This document shows, one piece after another, positions 21,638-33,169 of a stretch of DNA of 64,000 nt. This DNA comes from Dactylis glomerata (lineage: Eukaryota; Streptophyta; Magnoliopsida; Poales; Poaceae). How positions within the stretch are numbered: position 1 is the first letter of the stretch; each line of letters starts with the position of its first letter. The position numbers and the translations under genes were made by a program. The notes below the pieces were generated by a model. It did no database searches and was not told where the DNA came from. It saw only the letters and a program-made list of their open reading frames with translations. Location: NCBI GenBank assembly GCA_007115705.1, contig QXEO01002115.1, positions 1,891,340 to 1,955,339 of the forward strand. Reading direction: 5' to 3'.

Positions 21638-23478
21638 AATGTCTTCAGAGTGGTCTTTCCATCCAAGGCTGATCTCACAAGGGTTTGTAAGATAAGAAAA
21701 ATTCCAATCGAAGATACTAGGTTTTTGCATTTTGAAGAGTGGTCGGCCGCTGACCTAGATCTTTTTGCGTTGACTGAAACTTGGGTGCGGGTTTTTGGGT
21801 GTCCTTACAAGCTACGCTGTGATTATTTGGCTCTGTTCGCTGTCGGTTCTCTAATTGGAAAGACACAAGAGGTGGATATGGCATTTACCAGGGAAAGCTC
21901 AGTGGTGCGGATGAGGGTTCTTGTTACTGATCTGAAGTTTATTCCTAATGGTACTATCGATCATGTGTATGATGGGGTTGGCTATGGGATTCGTTTCAAG
22001 GTTGAAGGCGATGCTGATCAAGAGAAAGGTGATATTTCTATGGAAGAGGCGGGAGGTGGCGATGATAAGGAGGCACCCTCTGATTCCCCAGATGATAATC
22101 TGTCAAGAGAGGACCAGGTTAATGGGGATAAAAACTCTTCAAACAATACTCCCAAGGTGGCTAAGATCAATGGCAAGGATGGTGCAAGTGTTGGGAACCA
22201 AGCTGCTTCAGCACCTCCGCTTCGGGTGGGTCATATCGATTGTGTTGATATCTCTGTTAGTCCTATTCGGCTCCTGCTAGGGTTCTTTGGGCAGACCGTG
22301 AAGATGAAGAGAGTCTTCCCTCTCCATTGCATCCTATCAGGGCGTCGTCGTTTGACGGGTTTCCAGACGATATTGTTTCCCCGGCGATTTCGACTTGTGC
22401 TGGTCCCGTGTCGCCTAAGTCGCCTGCCGCGGCAGAGATTTTGCCTGTTTTCTCTGCCGTGTCTGGGGGCCTGGGTGTGACTGCTCGATCGCCACCCCCT
22501 GCCGTGGCAGAGAACTCTCTAGTTCTCTCTGCCGCGCCTGCGTGCCCGTGTGATGCTGCCTCGTCGGAGGGTGTTTCTCTAGTGGCTGCCGCGGTAGAGC
22601 TTCCGGCCACGGCAGAACTTCCGGCTGCTGCTGCCTCGTCGAAGGGTGCTTCTCTCGTGGCTGCCGCGGCAGAGCTTCCGACCGCGACAGAGCTTCCGGC
22701 TGCTGTTTCTTTTGTCTCGCCTGTGGTATCTCCTGTTGTTATGATGCATGATTCGGTTTGCCTGGCTACGCATGTTTCTGAGGGATCTCCTACTGCTGGC
22801 AGTGAATTTGTGCCGTTTCCTCCTGGGTCTCCAAATTTTGTGTATGGCGCTACTTGTTTGGGTGCCGATCCTAGGATTTTGGTATCTGATGGTCGTGTGG
22901 CTGAAGGCACTGGTGTTTTTCTTGGAGGCCGGTATTCCAATGAGGAGTTGATTTCTTTTGGGGGGATTCCTAATGCAAATGCCTCTATCAGATCGAGCGA
23001 GAGAATCAGAGCTCAGTACAATGCTGATGACACTCAAATGGATTGGGCAATGCATCTTGCCGAGGCAAAGAACATTGGTTCTTTTCAAGGTACTAATGCG
23101 CACTCAAAAAAAATTCTACATTCTATTTCACATGATGATATTGTTGCTAGAACTTTGAAGCTTGGGGTGGCTTTGGGTAGTTCTGATTGCGAGGTGTCTA
23201 ATACCATCGACGAAATTAAACGGTCTGATGCTAATAGAACAATGATAATGCTCTCTAAAAATATTGATGAAAAAACGGATACTCAGGTAGATATTGCTTC
23301 CACCACGCTAGACCATGCAACGTTACTAGCTAATGATTTAGAGGATGAGGAGACTGCCTTTGAGGCAGAGGATATTCTTAACCTCACGCTGGCTGAGATT
23401 AAGAAACATAGGAAGGGCAAGAAGGTGATGCGTGCTAAACCTGTTGTTATTCGCCGTAGTTCGAGATTGAAGAAGTAA
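21632..23478 (+). pseudogene. LINE ORF1 (DUF4283-like RNA-binding protein), truncated
   Basis: From 21638 the frame enters mid-domain, with VVFPSKADLTRV, LRCDYLALFAVGSLIGKT and DMAFTRESSVVRM as seen in plant DUF4283-type ORF1 proteins. The usual N-terminal part is missing. The ATG at 21632-21634 lies in the target duplication, not in the element. A frameshift near 22265 moves the frame to one that runs to the stop at 23476-23478. The second half holds imperfect repeats of Ala-rich and ELP(A/T) segments near 22590-22700 and ends in basic RRSSRLKK. I found no zinc knuckle. ORF1 proteins coat LINE RNA; this copy could not make a normal one. Confidence 0.7.
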
Positions 23479-23493
23479 GTGTTTCATCATGCC

Positions 23494-26400
23494 ATGTTTA
23501 TTAAGTTCTGGAATAGTGATGGTTTCGGAGACCTGGCTAAACATCGTTTTGTGAAGGATACGATCAGAGAGCATAAATTAGATTTTCTTGCTATATTGGA
23601 AACTGGTAGATCAAATTTCTCGAGGCCTTTTCTTAATAATCTGGCTGGTGGAGCAGATATTCAATGGTACTGTGTTCCTCCTTTGGGTAGATCAGGAGGG
23701 ATTTTAGTGGGTATCAACGCAGAAACTCTTTCTGTCCAAGATGTCATTGTTGGGGATAGATGTGCAAAATTCTATGTAACAAATAAGATTGATAATTTTA
23801 AATGGGTTATTGTGGCGGTTTATGGGGCGGCGCAGGATGAGCATAAGGCTGATTTCTTGGCTGAGCTAGTAAGACTTTGTGAAAATGAACCTTTGCCTTT
23901 ATTAGTAGGTGGTGATTTTAATATATTGCGGAGGAAGGAAGATAAGAACAATGATAATTTCAATCCACGTTGGCCATTTATTTTTAATGCGATAGTTGAC
24001 AGTCTTGATCTGAGAGAATTAGGTCTCTTTGGTCGCCAATTCACTTGGGCCAATAGATGTCAAACACCCACCTTTGAAAAACTTGATCGAATTTTGGTTA
24101 GCGTGGAGTGGGAGCAAAAATTTCCTCTCGCCTCTGTACATGCCCTGCCACGTTCGGGGTCTGATCATACTCCGTTGTTACTAGACATAGGTGAACAAGC
24201 TCACCTAGGTAATAAAGTGGATTTCTCGTTTGAACTTTCTTGGCTAAAAATTGAGGGTTTTAAAGAGGTTGTGATTAGAGAATGGCTTTCTATCCCTAGG
24301 GTTGATAATCCCATGCTGAATTGGCAAAACAAAATCCGTCACCTCAGGGGCAATATTTGAGGGGTTGGGCACGTGATTTGAGTGGAAAATATAAAATAGA
24401 AAGGGATCAGTTAACTCGCATTATTGACTACCTTGAAAAGAAATCGGAAGTTGTTGTTCTTAATGATAGTGAGCGGGAAGCTCTCAAAAGAGCAAACGAT
24501 GAGGTATCCTCTCTTCGAAGGGTTGAGGAGTCCAAGTGGGCTCAGCGAGCAAAGGTTAAGTACATCCCGGAAGGAGGTAGCAATACTAGATATTTCCATT
24601 TAATCGCTAATGGGAAGCATAGACGCAAAAAAATAATCCAGCTTGAGAAGGATGAGAGCACAATAATTGGTCAAGAAAACCTAAAAACTTATATCTCTGA
24701 ATACTATAAGTCTCTTTTTGGACCCCCTGAGAATTCCAATGTGTCTCTGGTGGAGGATTTTAATTCGGATATTCCCTAGCTATCTCATGATGAAAATAGT
24801 ATTCTAATTGCTGATTTCTCTAAGAAAGAAATCTTTGACGCAATTGATCAAATGGAAAAGAATAAGGCACCAGGGCCTGATGGGTTCCCTGCTGAATTTT
24901 TTCAAAAAATTTGGGACCTAATAAAAGATGATTTGATGGATATGTTTAGGAGTTTTTTTTAATGCAGAATTGCCACTCTTTCGTCTAAATTTTGGGACAA
25001 TAATTCTGCTACCAAAAAAGGAAAAAGCGGTTCAAATTCAACAATATAGACCCATTTGTTTGCTAGATGTGGTCTTCAAAATTTTCACTAAGGTTGCCAC
25101 AAACAGAATTGCTTTAATTGCGGATAAAATAGTTAGACCAACACAAACGGCTTTTATGCCAGGGAGACACATCCTTGAAGGTGTAGTGATTCTTCATGAA
25201 ATCATCCATGAACTTCAAAGGAAGAAAATGGATGGTGTCCTTTTAAAGCTCGATTTTGAAAAATCTTACGATAAGGTGAAATGGTCTTTTTTACAGCAGA
25301 CTTTGCGAATAAAAGGTTTCGACCCTAAATGGTGTGATTGGATTAAAAAAATTGTTGAAAAGGGGAGTGTTGGAATTCGTGTGAACAATGACATAGGTCA
25401 TTACTTTCAAACACAAAAGGGGCTCAGGCAGGGGGATCCTTTATCTCCTATCTTATTTAATATCATAGCGGACATGCTTGCTGTTCTTATCGAAAGAGCC
25501 AAAGAGGATGGTCAGGTAGATGGGCTGATTCCACACTTGGTGGATGGGGGTGTGTCTATCTTGCATTACGCTGATGATACCGTAATCTTTATGGAACATG
25601 ATTTGCAGAAAGCGCTAAATATGAAGATAATACTTTGCATATTCGAACAATTATCTGGACTGAAAATTAATTTTTATAAAAGTGAGCTTTTCTGCTTCGG
25701 TAATGCTAAGGATTTGCAAGATGAGTATAGAATTTTATTTGGGTGCGAGATAGGCTCTCTCCCATTTAGATATCTGGGTATTCCAATCCATTTTAGAAGG
25801 CTTAAGAATGGGGAATGGAAATTGATTGAAGATCGTTTCGAGAAAAAGCTTAGTAGTTGGCTAGGAAAACTGCTATCCTATGGAGATAGGCTGATTCTTA
25901 TTAACTCAATTCTTACGAGCCTGCCCATGTTCATGCTATCCTTTTTTGAGATCCCAAAGGGGGTAAGGAAAAGGTTAGATTTCTTTCGATCTCGATTTTT
26001 CTGGCAATGCGATGGTCATGAAAAGAAATACCGTCTAACAAAGTGGAATTTGATATGTAGACCGAAAGATCAAGGGGGCCTGGGGATAGAGGTTCTTGAA
26101 TTAAAAAACAAATGTTTGTTAAGCAAATGGCTCTTTAAACCGATTAATGAAAATGGAGTCTGGCAACAAATTCTTCAAAACAAATATTTGCATTCAAAAA
26201 CCTTGTCCCAAGTGACTAGTAAATCGACTGATTCTCCTTTCTGGAAAGGTCTCATGAAAGTTAAGGAGGACTTTTTTGCGAGAGGTTCTTTCATCCTTGG
26301 TGATGGATCGAGCATTAGATTTTGGGAGGACACTTGGTTGGGTGGGACGACGTTGGCTGCCCAATATCCTTCCCTCTAGAGCGTTGTAAGACATAAAGAT

Positions 26401-27141
26401 CAAACTGTTGCTCAAGTTTTGGCTTCGGTCCCCCTAAATATTGAGTTTAGGCGCTCACTGCTAGGGGCTCGTTGGAATCGCTGGTTACATTTGTTGCATA
26501 GGCTAATAGATGTTCAGCTTGAAAACCATGATGATGAGTTTAGATGGCGGCTAACTCAAACAGGGAAAATTACGGTAAAATCCATGTATATAGATCTGCT
26601 AAATGATAATACCGTTTATCTTCATAAATATCTTTGGAAAATGAAAGTTCCTTTAAAAACAAAAATCTTCATGTGGTTTGTGCATCAAAAGGAAATTCTT
26701 ACCAAGGATAACTTAGTCAAGCGCAATTGGCCAGGTTCATCCAAGTGTTGTTTTTGTGAGCAAAATGAGTCTACTGAGCATCTTTTTATAAAATGTCCTT
26801 TCGCAAAGATTATTTGGCAAATTGTTTACATGGCATTCAATATTACTCCTCCTGTGAATATTGCACACATGTTTGGTACTTGGCTGAATGGGATCGTTAA
26901 ACCGGAGAAAAGAAATATTCGAGTTGGTGTTTGCGCTATTCTCACGGCAATATGGCACGTGAGGAACGACTTTATCTTTAAGAAATCTTGTTTCCCCACT
27001 TTCTTGCAGGTTATCCCTTTAACTGTCCACTGGATCCATATGTGGTCCTATCTCCAGCCGGCGGAGCAGCGCCAGGACATGGATATTGGGTGCAACCGTT
27101 TGGAGACGGTCGCACGGGATATCTACAGCCGATTCGGGTGA
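23494..27141 (+). pseudogene. LINE ORF2 (endonuclease, reverse transcriptase, zf-RVT), broken
   Basis: The first ATG in frame after ORF1 is at 23494. The endonuclease shows LVGGDFNI and SDHTPL, core motifs of the APE-like family. The reverse transcriptase shows LKLDFEKSYDKVKW, GLRQGDPLSPILFN and the catalytic YADD box (HYADDTVIF, near 25570). The C-terminal zf-RVT region has CCFCEQNESTEHLFIKCPFA. Lesions are a frameshift near 24340, TAG at 24777-24779, a frameshift in the T run at about 24952-24960, and TAG at 26377-26379. Both TAGs sit where CAG (Gln) is plausible. ORF2 would nick DNA and prime reverse transcription at the nick. The RT catalytic residues survive, but the protein cannot be made whole. 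Confidence 0.85.
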
Positions 27142-27332
27142 CGTTTTGATGGACGTTTCACTTGTTGATGCATTGGGCTGAAATGAAGAATTGTATTTTT
27201 GGATGGCTGATACACATTTCAACTCTTTGTGATCCATGATTTGTAAGACTTGTGAACAAATAATAATCTAATAAAGACGGCCATATGCATCGATTGATGC
27301 AGAGGCTGGGGCCGTCCCCCTTATCGAAAAAA
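27142..27332 (+). other. LINE 3' UTR and tail
   Basis: This 190-bp tail contains TGATGCAGAGGCTGGGG and ends CCCTTATCGAAAAAAA. A very similar ending (GGTGCAGAGGCTAGG ... CCCTTTATCGAAAAA) occurs at 40609-40669 on a separate retroposon. The tail is therefore probably the signal recognised by the L1 reverse transcriptase. Confidence 0.7.
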
Positions 27333-27346
27333 ACATAGACATGGAA
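27333..27346. repeat. LINE target site duplication, right copy
   Basis: ACATAGACATGGAA, identical to 21624-21637. Confidence 0.9.
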
Positions 27347-27370
27347 GGAGTGCCTGTTGCAGCCGTTGCT

Positions 27371-27379
27371 TTCAATAAG
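27371..27379. repeat. MULE target site duplication, left copy
   Basis: TTCAATAAG (9 bp), repeated at 30949-30957. Nine bases is the Mutator superfamily standard. Confidence 0.85.
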
Positions 27380-28379
27380 GGACTGAGTTCCAGTGCCTCG
27401 CTTGAGGCAAGGCACAACATGCCTCGAGACCTTCAATCCACCATCTAAATTAGATCAAACGGCCAGCAGCGACCCCAGGCCAATCTCACCCACTCCACGC
27501 GAGGGGTCAACGGAACGACCTGGCAGAGGCACCATTTCGTCCTCCTCTCGCATCCGCTCGTAGGCGTTCGTCCCGCGCCATGCACACCGCCGCCGGATGC
27601 GGAAAAGGGAGGAGAGCCGCGCTGCGCCGTCGCCGCTGCGCATGATCCGCCAGTGCGACCCGCCGACAACCTTTTCCAACCCATCAGCAGTCAGCACAAG
27701 CACAAGCAATCGGAGCCAGTTTTCTTCCAAACAGTACACAGAGCACAAAGCATGTTCAGAAAATTTAGTAAACAGCACACAACACTTGGACAACTTCATG
27801 TTCAGGAAAGTTCAGTAAACCTGGGCAAACGTACAAACAATGGACAGACAATTAAACTAAAAATGACGCCTGGGCAAACATATAGATTCTTAGCAGAAAC
27901 CTGGGCATACATTAAAATGTTAAATTATGCAAGCAAAAGATGAAATTAGCACTTGCACTGAAAGTTCATAGCATTTAACAATCTCCATCAACAATTTGTT
28001 CTTACATCATTCTTCAAGTACGTAGAGTAGGCCAATCTACTTGTACACTTAGGCCACAAAGAACTATAGTTAGCCCCAAAATCCAAAATACTATAGTTAA
28101 CTTTGTCCAAAATACTTATCAACCATGTCCAAAATATACGATCTAACAACCTAACAGGCCCTAACAACCTTGTGCATGCTAGAACATATCTTCATCATAA
28201 ACAACACAAGAAGGAGCTGTGAGCAGCTCTGTGTAACTCATGATTGTGTTGGACTCTTGAATCTCCATATTTGTTCCTTTATTGCGGCCTTCCTTCTTCT
28301 CCACTCCTACTTTAGGATCTACACCATCCTTCTTTTTTTGTTGCTACAATAAAGATTACAACAAGTGCTTTAGGAATGA

Positions 28380-30326
28380 ATGATAACAACATATGGAGAT
28401 ATAGATTGCTACATACCTTTCCTCCTTTGGTTTGGATGCGGAAGCTTTAGTTGGCTTGCGTTTCCCCTTGAGTAACTTATCAAGCCATGTCTTCTTTCTC
28501 CTCAAATTTTTTGATGGAACCTCTTTTTTCTTGAGCTTTGCACTAAGGTACTTATTTGTTTGTTGCACATTTGGGTTAACATTTTTTTGATCATTACATG
28601 GCATATCCGTAGAATTGGTAGTTGCATTGAGTTTATCCTCTAGTTGTGGAGCAACACAATCAAGTGCATTTTCTAACATCAAGCAACACTCTAGAGAGTT
28701 GGCTACTTTATATGCCAAGCTATGAAATTTGTGAGACAAAGTCTTCTACCGAAGTTGAGCTTCCAACTTTGGATTTTCCACCACTTTCCTTCCATGTCTA
28801 TCTTGTATGCTTCCATTGTGTGCTTCTCTAGTCCATCTCTTCAAAATATAATGTGTTGGCAATGTCTTTATATTCATCAAGTCAAGAACTTTGATGCCAT
28901 GTCCACATAATATTCCCGTCCTATTGAACATTCCACAACTATATGTAGCTGTTTTGGTCAAAGGATCACCAATCACTATGCGCTCTTCCTCGAATTTTAA
29001 ATCACCATGCAAACTTGCAATAGAAACCGCAAATTTGTTATCCTCATCCAATACTCACTAAGTTGTGTACTTCTAACTCCCAAACTGAACACATCTCTCA
29101 TATAACATTCAGCCCACTTTTCTCTCAGCTTGTAAATACTATCTAACCAAGTTTTCTTATGCACTTTATATCTCATATTGTCAAATTCTTCTTGAAATTC
29201 TGCTTTGTCCTCATAGCCATACATGCATTCACTAAAATCTGCGAGAATATGAGGCTCTTCATCTTCATCTTCACCTTTCCCTTCTTCTTTTTGTTCATCT
29301 TTTTCCTCACCCTTCAATGGACATAAATGTTTGAGAACATTTTGCATTATATGGAAAGTGCACAATCCATGATACGATTCCGTGAAAACTTTCTCTATAG
29401 CTTTTCCCATTGCCGCGTCTTGATCCATATAAATGGTTCTAGGTTGCCTCCCATTATGTGTAGCTAGAAAAGTCTGAAATAGCCATACAAATGAGTCACA
29501 TGTTTCATCAAATAGCAATGCAGCCCCAAAAATGGTGGTTTCTCTAAACTGATTGAGTCCAAGAAAAACACCAAATGGCCTATATTCGTTGTTTGTGCCA
29601 AAAGTAGTATCAAATGTGACAACATCGCCAAAGTGCGCATAGTCAAGAACCATTTTAGCATCAGCCCAGAATATGTTGGTTATATGTTCCTCACAATCAA
29701 GCTGCAAAGCATGATGGAAAGATGGGTTCTCAATGATTTTGTCATGAAAATACTTCAACATACTACCGGCTTGTCCAAAACCCAACTCTCTTTGCCGCTT
29801 GGTTTGCAAATGATTCTTTTGATCACGACAAGTGTAGCCAAGATTCAATGGTCCACCAACACGACGACAAGCATACTCATGTGCAGCTTTGGGCATGATT
29901 CCGGAATCCTCGGCGGCTTCTATTTCCAAAGCTTGTAGTTCGGTAATCTTCCTTTGTGATGCCATCAAGTGACATGTTTGTGGCAATTGAAGGAGATGGT
30001 TGTGTTCCAAACCAACATATGTGACTTCGAATTTTTTTGCCACTTGGTCCAATGATATAATCATTCTAGCTTTGCAATTCGTTCTTGTTTCAGCTCTCAC
30101 ACGCTTTGGCACATGATCCATTGTTATCCCTTTTTTTTCGTATACCTTCATTGGAACAAACAAATGTGCATAAAGTAACTTCACCATCAATCTTGCTTAC
30201 ATGTTTATTTCTTTTCCTCACATCAAACCCTGCACGACCTCCATATGCAACCCAAAACTCCCAAGCTGTATCCAAATTTCTAAACCTCATACCAATTTGA
30301 GGCATCCCCTTGTCAATTTCACCCAT
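28380..30326 (-). pseudogene. MULE transposase, FAR1/FHY3-related, broken
   Basis: The start is the ATG at 30326. The order is a FAR1-type DNA-binding domain (GMRFRNLDTAWEFWVAYG, then TRTNCKARM and VGLEHNHLL), a MULE transposase core (VVTFDTTFGTN, FGVFLGLN, YMDQDAAMGKAI, LCTFHIMQN), a SWIM zinc finger (YSCGMFNRTGILCGHGIKVL) and a Lys-rich tail. The two Asp of FDTTF and MDQD are the expected catalytic acids. Lesions are a frameshift in the 8-base run at 30131-30138 and, near 29050, a join that skips the segment normally lying between the core and the SWIM region and shifts the frame. FHY3/FAR1 transcription factors descend from this family, but the TIRs show that this copy is a transposon gene. 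Confidence 0.85.
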
Positions 30327-30599
30327 TGCTCAACACTTGCAAATGCACATCACAATTGCATAGCACAATAACCGGATCCTGTCAAGTTGCACACCATACC
30401 ATCCCAATCAGCAATAAAATTAATTCATAGCACATCAATCAATTAGAAGAACAAAAGTGCTACCTACAAGCTACCTACAGGAGTCAATCAGCAAGAGGAA
30501 GAACAGGAGTGCAACCTACAGGTGTCCTGGAGCTCGAGGATGGCTCTCCCTCTGCTGGCTGCAGCTACCAGGCGGGACGGTAGGGCGGAGCCAGGCGGC

Positions 30600-30750
30600 G
30601 CGCGGCCTGGGCAGGTCCGACGAGCGGGGCGGGGCGGAACCAAGCGGGGCGGGGCGGGCCGGAGCCAAGCGGGGCAGGGCGGGGCGGGCCGGAGCCAAGC
30701 GGGGCAGGGCGGGGCGGGCCGGAGCCAGGCGGGGCAGGGCGCGGCGGAGG
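30600..30750. repeat. GC-rich tandem repeat in MULE upstream region
   Basis: Units of about 36 bp built on GGAGCCAAGCGGGGC and AGGGCGGGGCGGGCC repeat about three times. The compositional bias keeps several frames open on both strands. These frames (for example 30457-30855 and 30516-30935) are low-complexity Arg/Ala/Pro/Gly strings, not credible genes. Confidence 0.75.
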
Positions 30751-30948
30751 ACGCCGCCAGAGCACGCCGGCGGGAAAAGTCCCTCCTTTCCCGCGTCGCT
30801 CTGTTCCCTTGCGCGCGTGAGGAGGAGGACGATGAGTGGGTCATTTTCGCGTTGACTGCTTGTGAACGTCCGGTTCGATTTGGACGGCGGATCAGATGGG
30901 TCGAGGCAACCCGTGCCTTGCCTTGAGCGAGGCACTGGATCTCAGTCG

Positions 30949-30957
30949 TTCAATAAG
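30949..30957. repeat. MULE target site duplication, right copy
   Basis: TTCAATAAG, identical to 27371-27379. Confidence 0.85.
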
Positions 30958-31074
30958 TTGCTGCCGAAACATGGCAGGACATTCTTCTCCTGTGCATGCG
31001 ACGCAGGCGCAAACAAATGAATTGATGAAACAAAAGGAGAATATATGTTTGGTTGTATGTAAATGTGGTAGGAT

Positions 31075-31083
31075 CGAGATACC
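31075..31083. repeat. Target site duplication of second Mutator-like element, left
   Basis: CGAGATACC (9 bp), repeated at 33497-33505 just outside the opposite inverted repeat. Confidence 0.85.
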
Positions 31084-31310
31084 GGCGATTTAAACAAAAA
31101 TAACCTAAACTTGATACAAATTTAAAAAATAAACCATAGGCAAAACTATTTTACCCGAATAACCCTTTTTGGCCGCGCCAGTCCCGGTGGCGCAGCAGAT
31201 GATGGTGCGGCGCCACTCCCAGTGGCGCGGCAGTGGCTGCCACGTCAGCACGGCGGGCCCCGCAATACGAGTGCGTCGCCACCCGAAGTGGCGAGGCAGG
31301 CGTACGTGCG
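31084..31310 (+). repeat. Left long terminal inverted repeat
   Basis: About 225 bp, inverted relative to about 33270-33496, with only scattered mismatches for most of its length. Near its inner side are two units of GTGCGTCGCCAC, which in the right arm are expanded to more units. Confidence 0.8.
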
Positions 31311-31589
31311 TCGCCACTTCGGATGGCGACGCACTCGCGTTGTTTTTTTTTCTGTTGCAAACCTCTTTGTTTTGTATTCCGTAGGTAAGAATCGTTCTTA
31401 ACTTGTAACTCCCATAAGCCACGTAAAATATGCAACAACAAAGTAGAGGCGTCTAACTTGTTTTTGCAGGGAGTGTTTTGTGATATGGTATGGCCACAAG
31501 ATGTGATGTGATATATGTGATGTATGCAATGATCATGTTTTGTAATCTTTCACGACTTGCATGTCGATGAGTTCACAACCGGCAGGAGC

Positions 31590-31999
31590 CATATGGTATA
31601 TTTGATATACATGTTATTGATGTTTACCTTACTAGCGCTCGTTGTAGTGCCTGGGTATATGATACTGGTTCAGTTGCTAATATTTGTAACTCGAAACAGG
31701 AGCTACGGAATAGACGGCGGCTAGCAAGGGATGAGGTGACGATGCGCGTTGGCAATGGATCAAAAGTTGATGTGATGGCCGTCGGCACGCTCTCCTTAGT
31801 TCTACCTTCGGGATTAGTTTTAAACCTTAATAAATGTTATTATGTGCCTGCGTTGAGCATGAACATTATATCTGGATCGTGTTTATTGCAAGACGGTTAT
31901 TCATTTAAATCTGAGAATAATGGTTGTTCTATTTATATGAATAACATCTTTTATGGTCATGCACCTGTTGTGAATGGTTTATTTCTTGTTGAGAGTATC
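31590..31999 (+). pseudogene. Ty1/copia protease fragment
   Basis: The frame reads IFDIHVIDVYLTSARCSAW, then the protease active site VYDTGSVANICNSKQ, then MRVGNGSKVDVMAVGT, LNKCYYVPALSMNIISGS and CLLQDGYSF. These are typical of the start of pol in grass copia elements. Gag before it and integrase after it are missing. The fragment ends at the junction with the minus-strand plant-mobile-domain sequence near 32000. It is about 130 residues of open frame and non-functional alone. Confidence 0.75.
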
Positions 32000-32512
32000 C
32001 CCGGGGCACTTCCCAATAAGATCTAACATCTTCCCGCGCCAATCATCACAGGCTGTGTCGATACAAAGAGGAGCCCCCTCGATGGGGAGCGCAAGTATCA
32101 TCGCCATGTCCTCTAGCGTGACCGTCATCTCGCCGGTCCGGAGGTGAAATGTGTGGGTCTCCGGCCTCCACCGGTCCACAAGCGCGGTGGTCGCGGCAGG
32201 ATTGACGTTGAGTGTCGTCTGGGTGACCATATGGATGAACGGTAGAAGCCCTAGATTGCGGATGTAGGGGGTGTACCGCTCATCGTAGTTCATCGGCGTT
32301 GCCATCATCTGGTTGTACCTAAGTCGCAATGGTCCAAGAATCTGCACGGTGACGAACATACACGCATGGTGTCACATACCAATTCAAGCATACCAATATT
32401 ACATTTGAGTACTTGGTTTTTTAATTACCTTCTTCTTCTCGGTCATCATATAGGCACGGTGATGAACATCAACTTCACCCTCGAGAATGCTTTCATTATT
32501 TAACTCCTCCAT
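32000..32512 (-). pseudogene. Plant mobile domain (PMD, MAIN-like) gene fragment, two exons
   Basis: Exon 1 (32512-32429, 28 codons) starts MEELNNESILEGEVDVHH and ends before a GTAATT donor. Exon 2 starts at 32341 after a GTGCAG acceptor, in phase. Exon 2 shows the PMD signature: RYTPYIRNLGLLPF, ALVDRWRPETHTFHL, GEMTVTLEDMAMILALPI. PMD proteins (PF10536 type) occur in plants both as silencing-related genes (MAIN family) and inside Mutator and Gypsy elements. Only about 140 residues remain before the sequence runs into copia DNA, so most of the domain is missing. Confidence 0.75.
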
Positions 32513-33130
32513 CCTAAACAATCCGACTATAATGTGAGCATATATGCACATAATTCATACAATTCTTCTATAACAATTTATCTCCAATATTTTATCTACA
32601 ACTATACAATTCATCTAAAATTAACTTCAACTACAAAATTCATCTATTAACATATATGTGAGCATATATGCACATAATCAAACATTTAATCTACAACAAA
32701 TCCATATAATATGCAAATAATAATTCTACTAATTTTATACATATGATGAAGCACACAAATTGCACATCACAAGTAATCTAAAATTGCTAGTTCAATAACA
32801 AGAAACATAAATCAATCACACATATCCACCACACAAATCCATCCATATGAATCAAACACACATATCCATCCATTTGAATCTACCATACAAGTCCACCACA
32901 CAAATCCATCCTTATGAATCAAACACACAAATCACTAACTAGGGGATTAGAGAAGGGGAAGAGGGAGAAGAGCAAGGGGATTGGAGGGAGAGTACCTTGG
33001 TGAAGATCTTGAGCAAGGGGATTCTTCTTCTTGTTGGAGATTTAGAGAAGGAAAGGAGGGGGAAGAGGAGCCGCCTGCGCCGCCATTGGTGAGGGAGAGA
33101 AAGGTGGGGAGGGAGAAGTGAGGGAGAGAG
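32513..33130. other. AT-rich then purine-rich interior of the Mutator-like element
   Basis: 32520-32940 is AT-rich with repeated CAAATCCATCCATATGAATC-like phrases (imperfect, near 32830-32925). 32940-33120 is GA-rich. It is probably promoter and 5' UTR of the minus-strand PMD gene. There is no coding evidence. Confidence 0.5.
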
Positions 33131-33169
33131 GTGGGCCGGGGTCGGGCTAGGGCGGTTTTCCTAACCCTA

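Larger units (their letters stand above)
21638..27332 (+). mobile_element. 5'-truncated L1-type LINE
   Basis: A 5.7-kb non-LTR element lies between two 14-bp duplications. It has an ORF1-like region (to 23478), ORF2 with endonuclease, reverse transcriptase and zf-RVT regions (to 27141), a short 3' UTR and a TATCGAAAAAAA tail. The 5' end falls inside ORF1, so the UTR and promoter are missing. Several frameshifts and stops make it immobile by itself. Confidence 0.9.
27380..30948 (-). mobile_element. Mutator-like element carrying a FAR1-type transposase
   Basis: Terminal inverted repeats of about 50 bp (27380-27430 and 30899-30948) start GGACTGAGTTCCAGTGCCTC and CGACTGAGATCCAGTGCCTC respectively. 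Flanking 9-bp duplications are exact. The minus-strand transposase gene occupies the middle. 27450-28350 is its non-coding downstream part, and 30327-30900 is a GC-rich upstream part with a tandem repeat. The element is complete at both ends but its gene is broken. Confidence 0.88.

Noticed and set aside
28380..30326. Host FAR1/FHY3 light-signalling gene
   Set aside because: It lies between Mutator TIRs with exact 9-bp duplications and carries a frameshift and a deletion.
30457..30935. Overlapping frames of 118-139 codons on both strands
   Set aside because: They are Arg/Ala/Pro/Gly strings made by a GC-rich tandem repeat that leaves many frames open; there is no domain and no start context.
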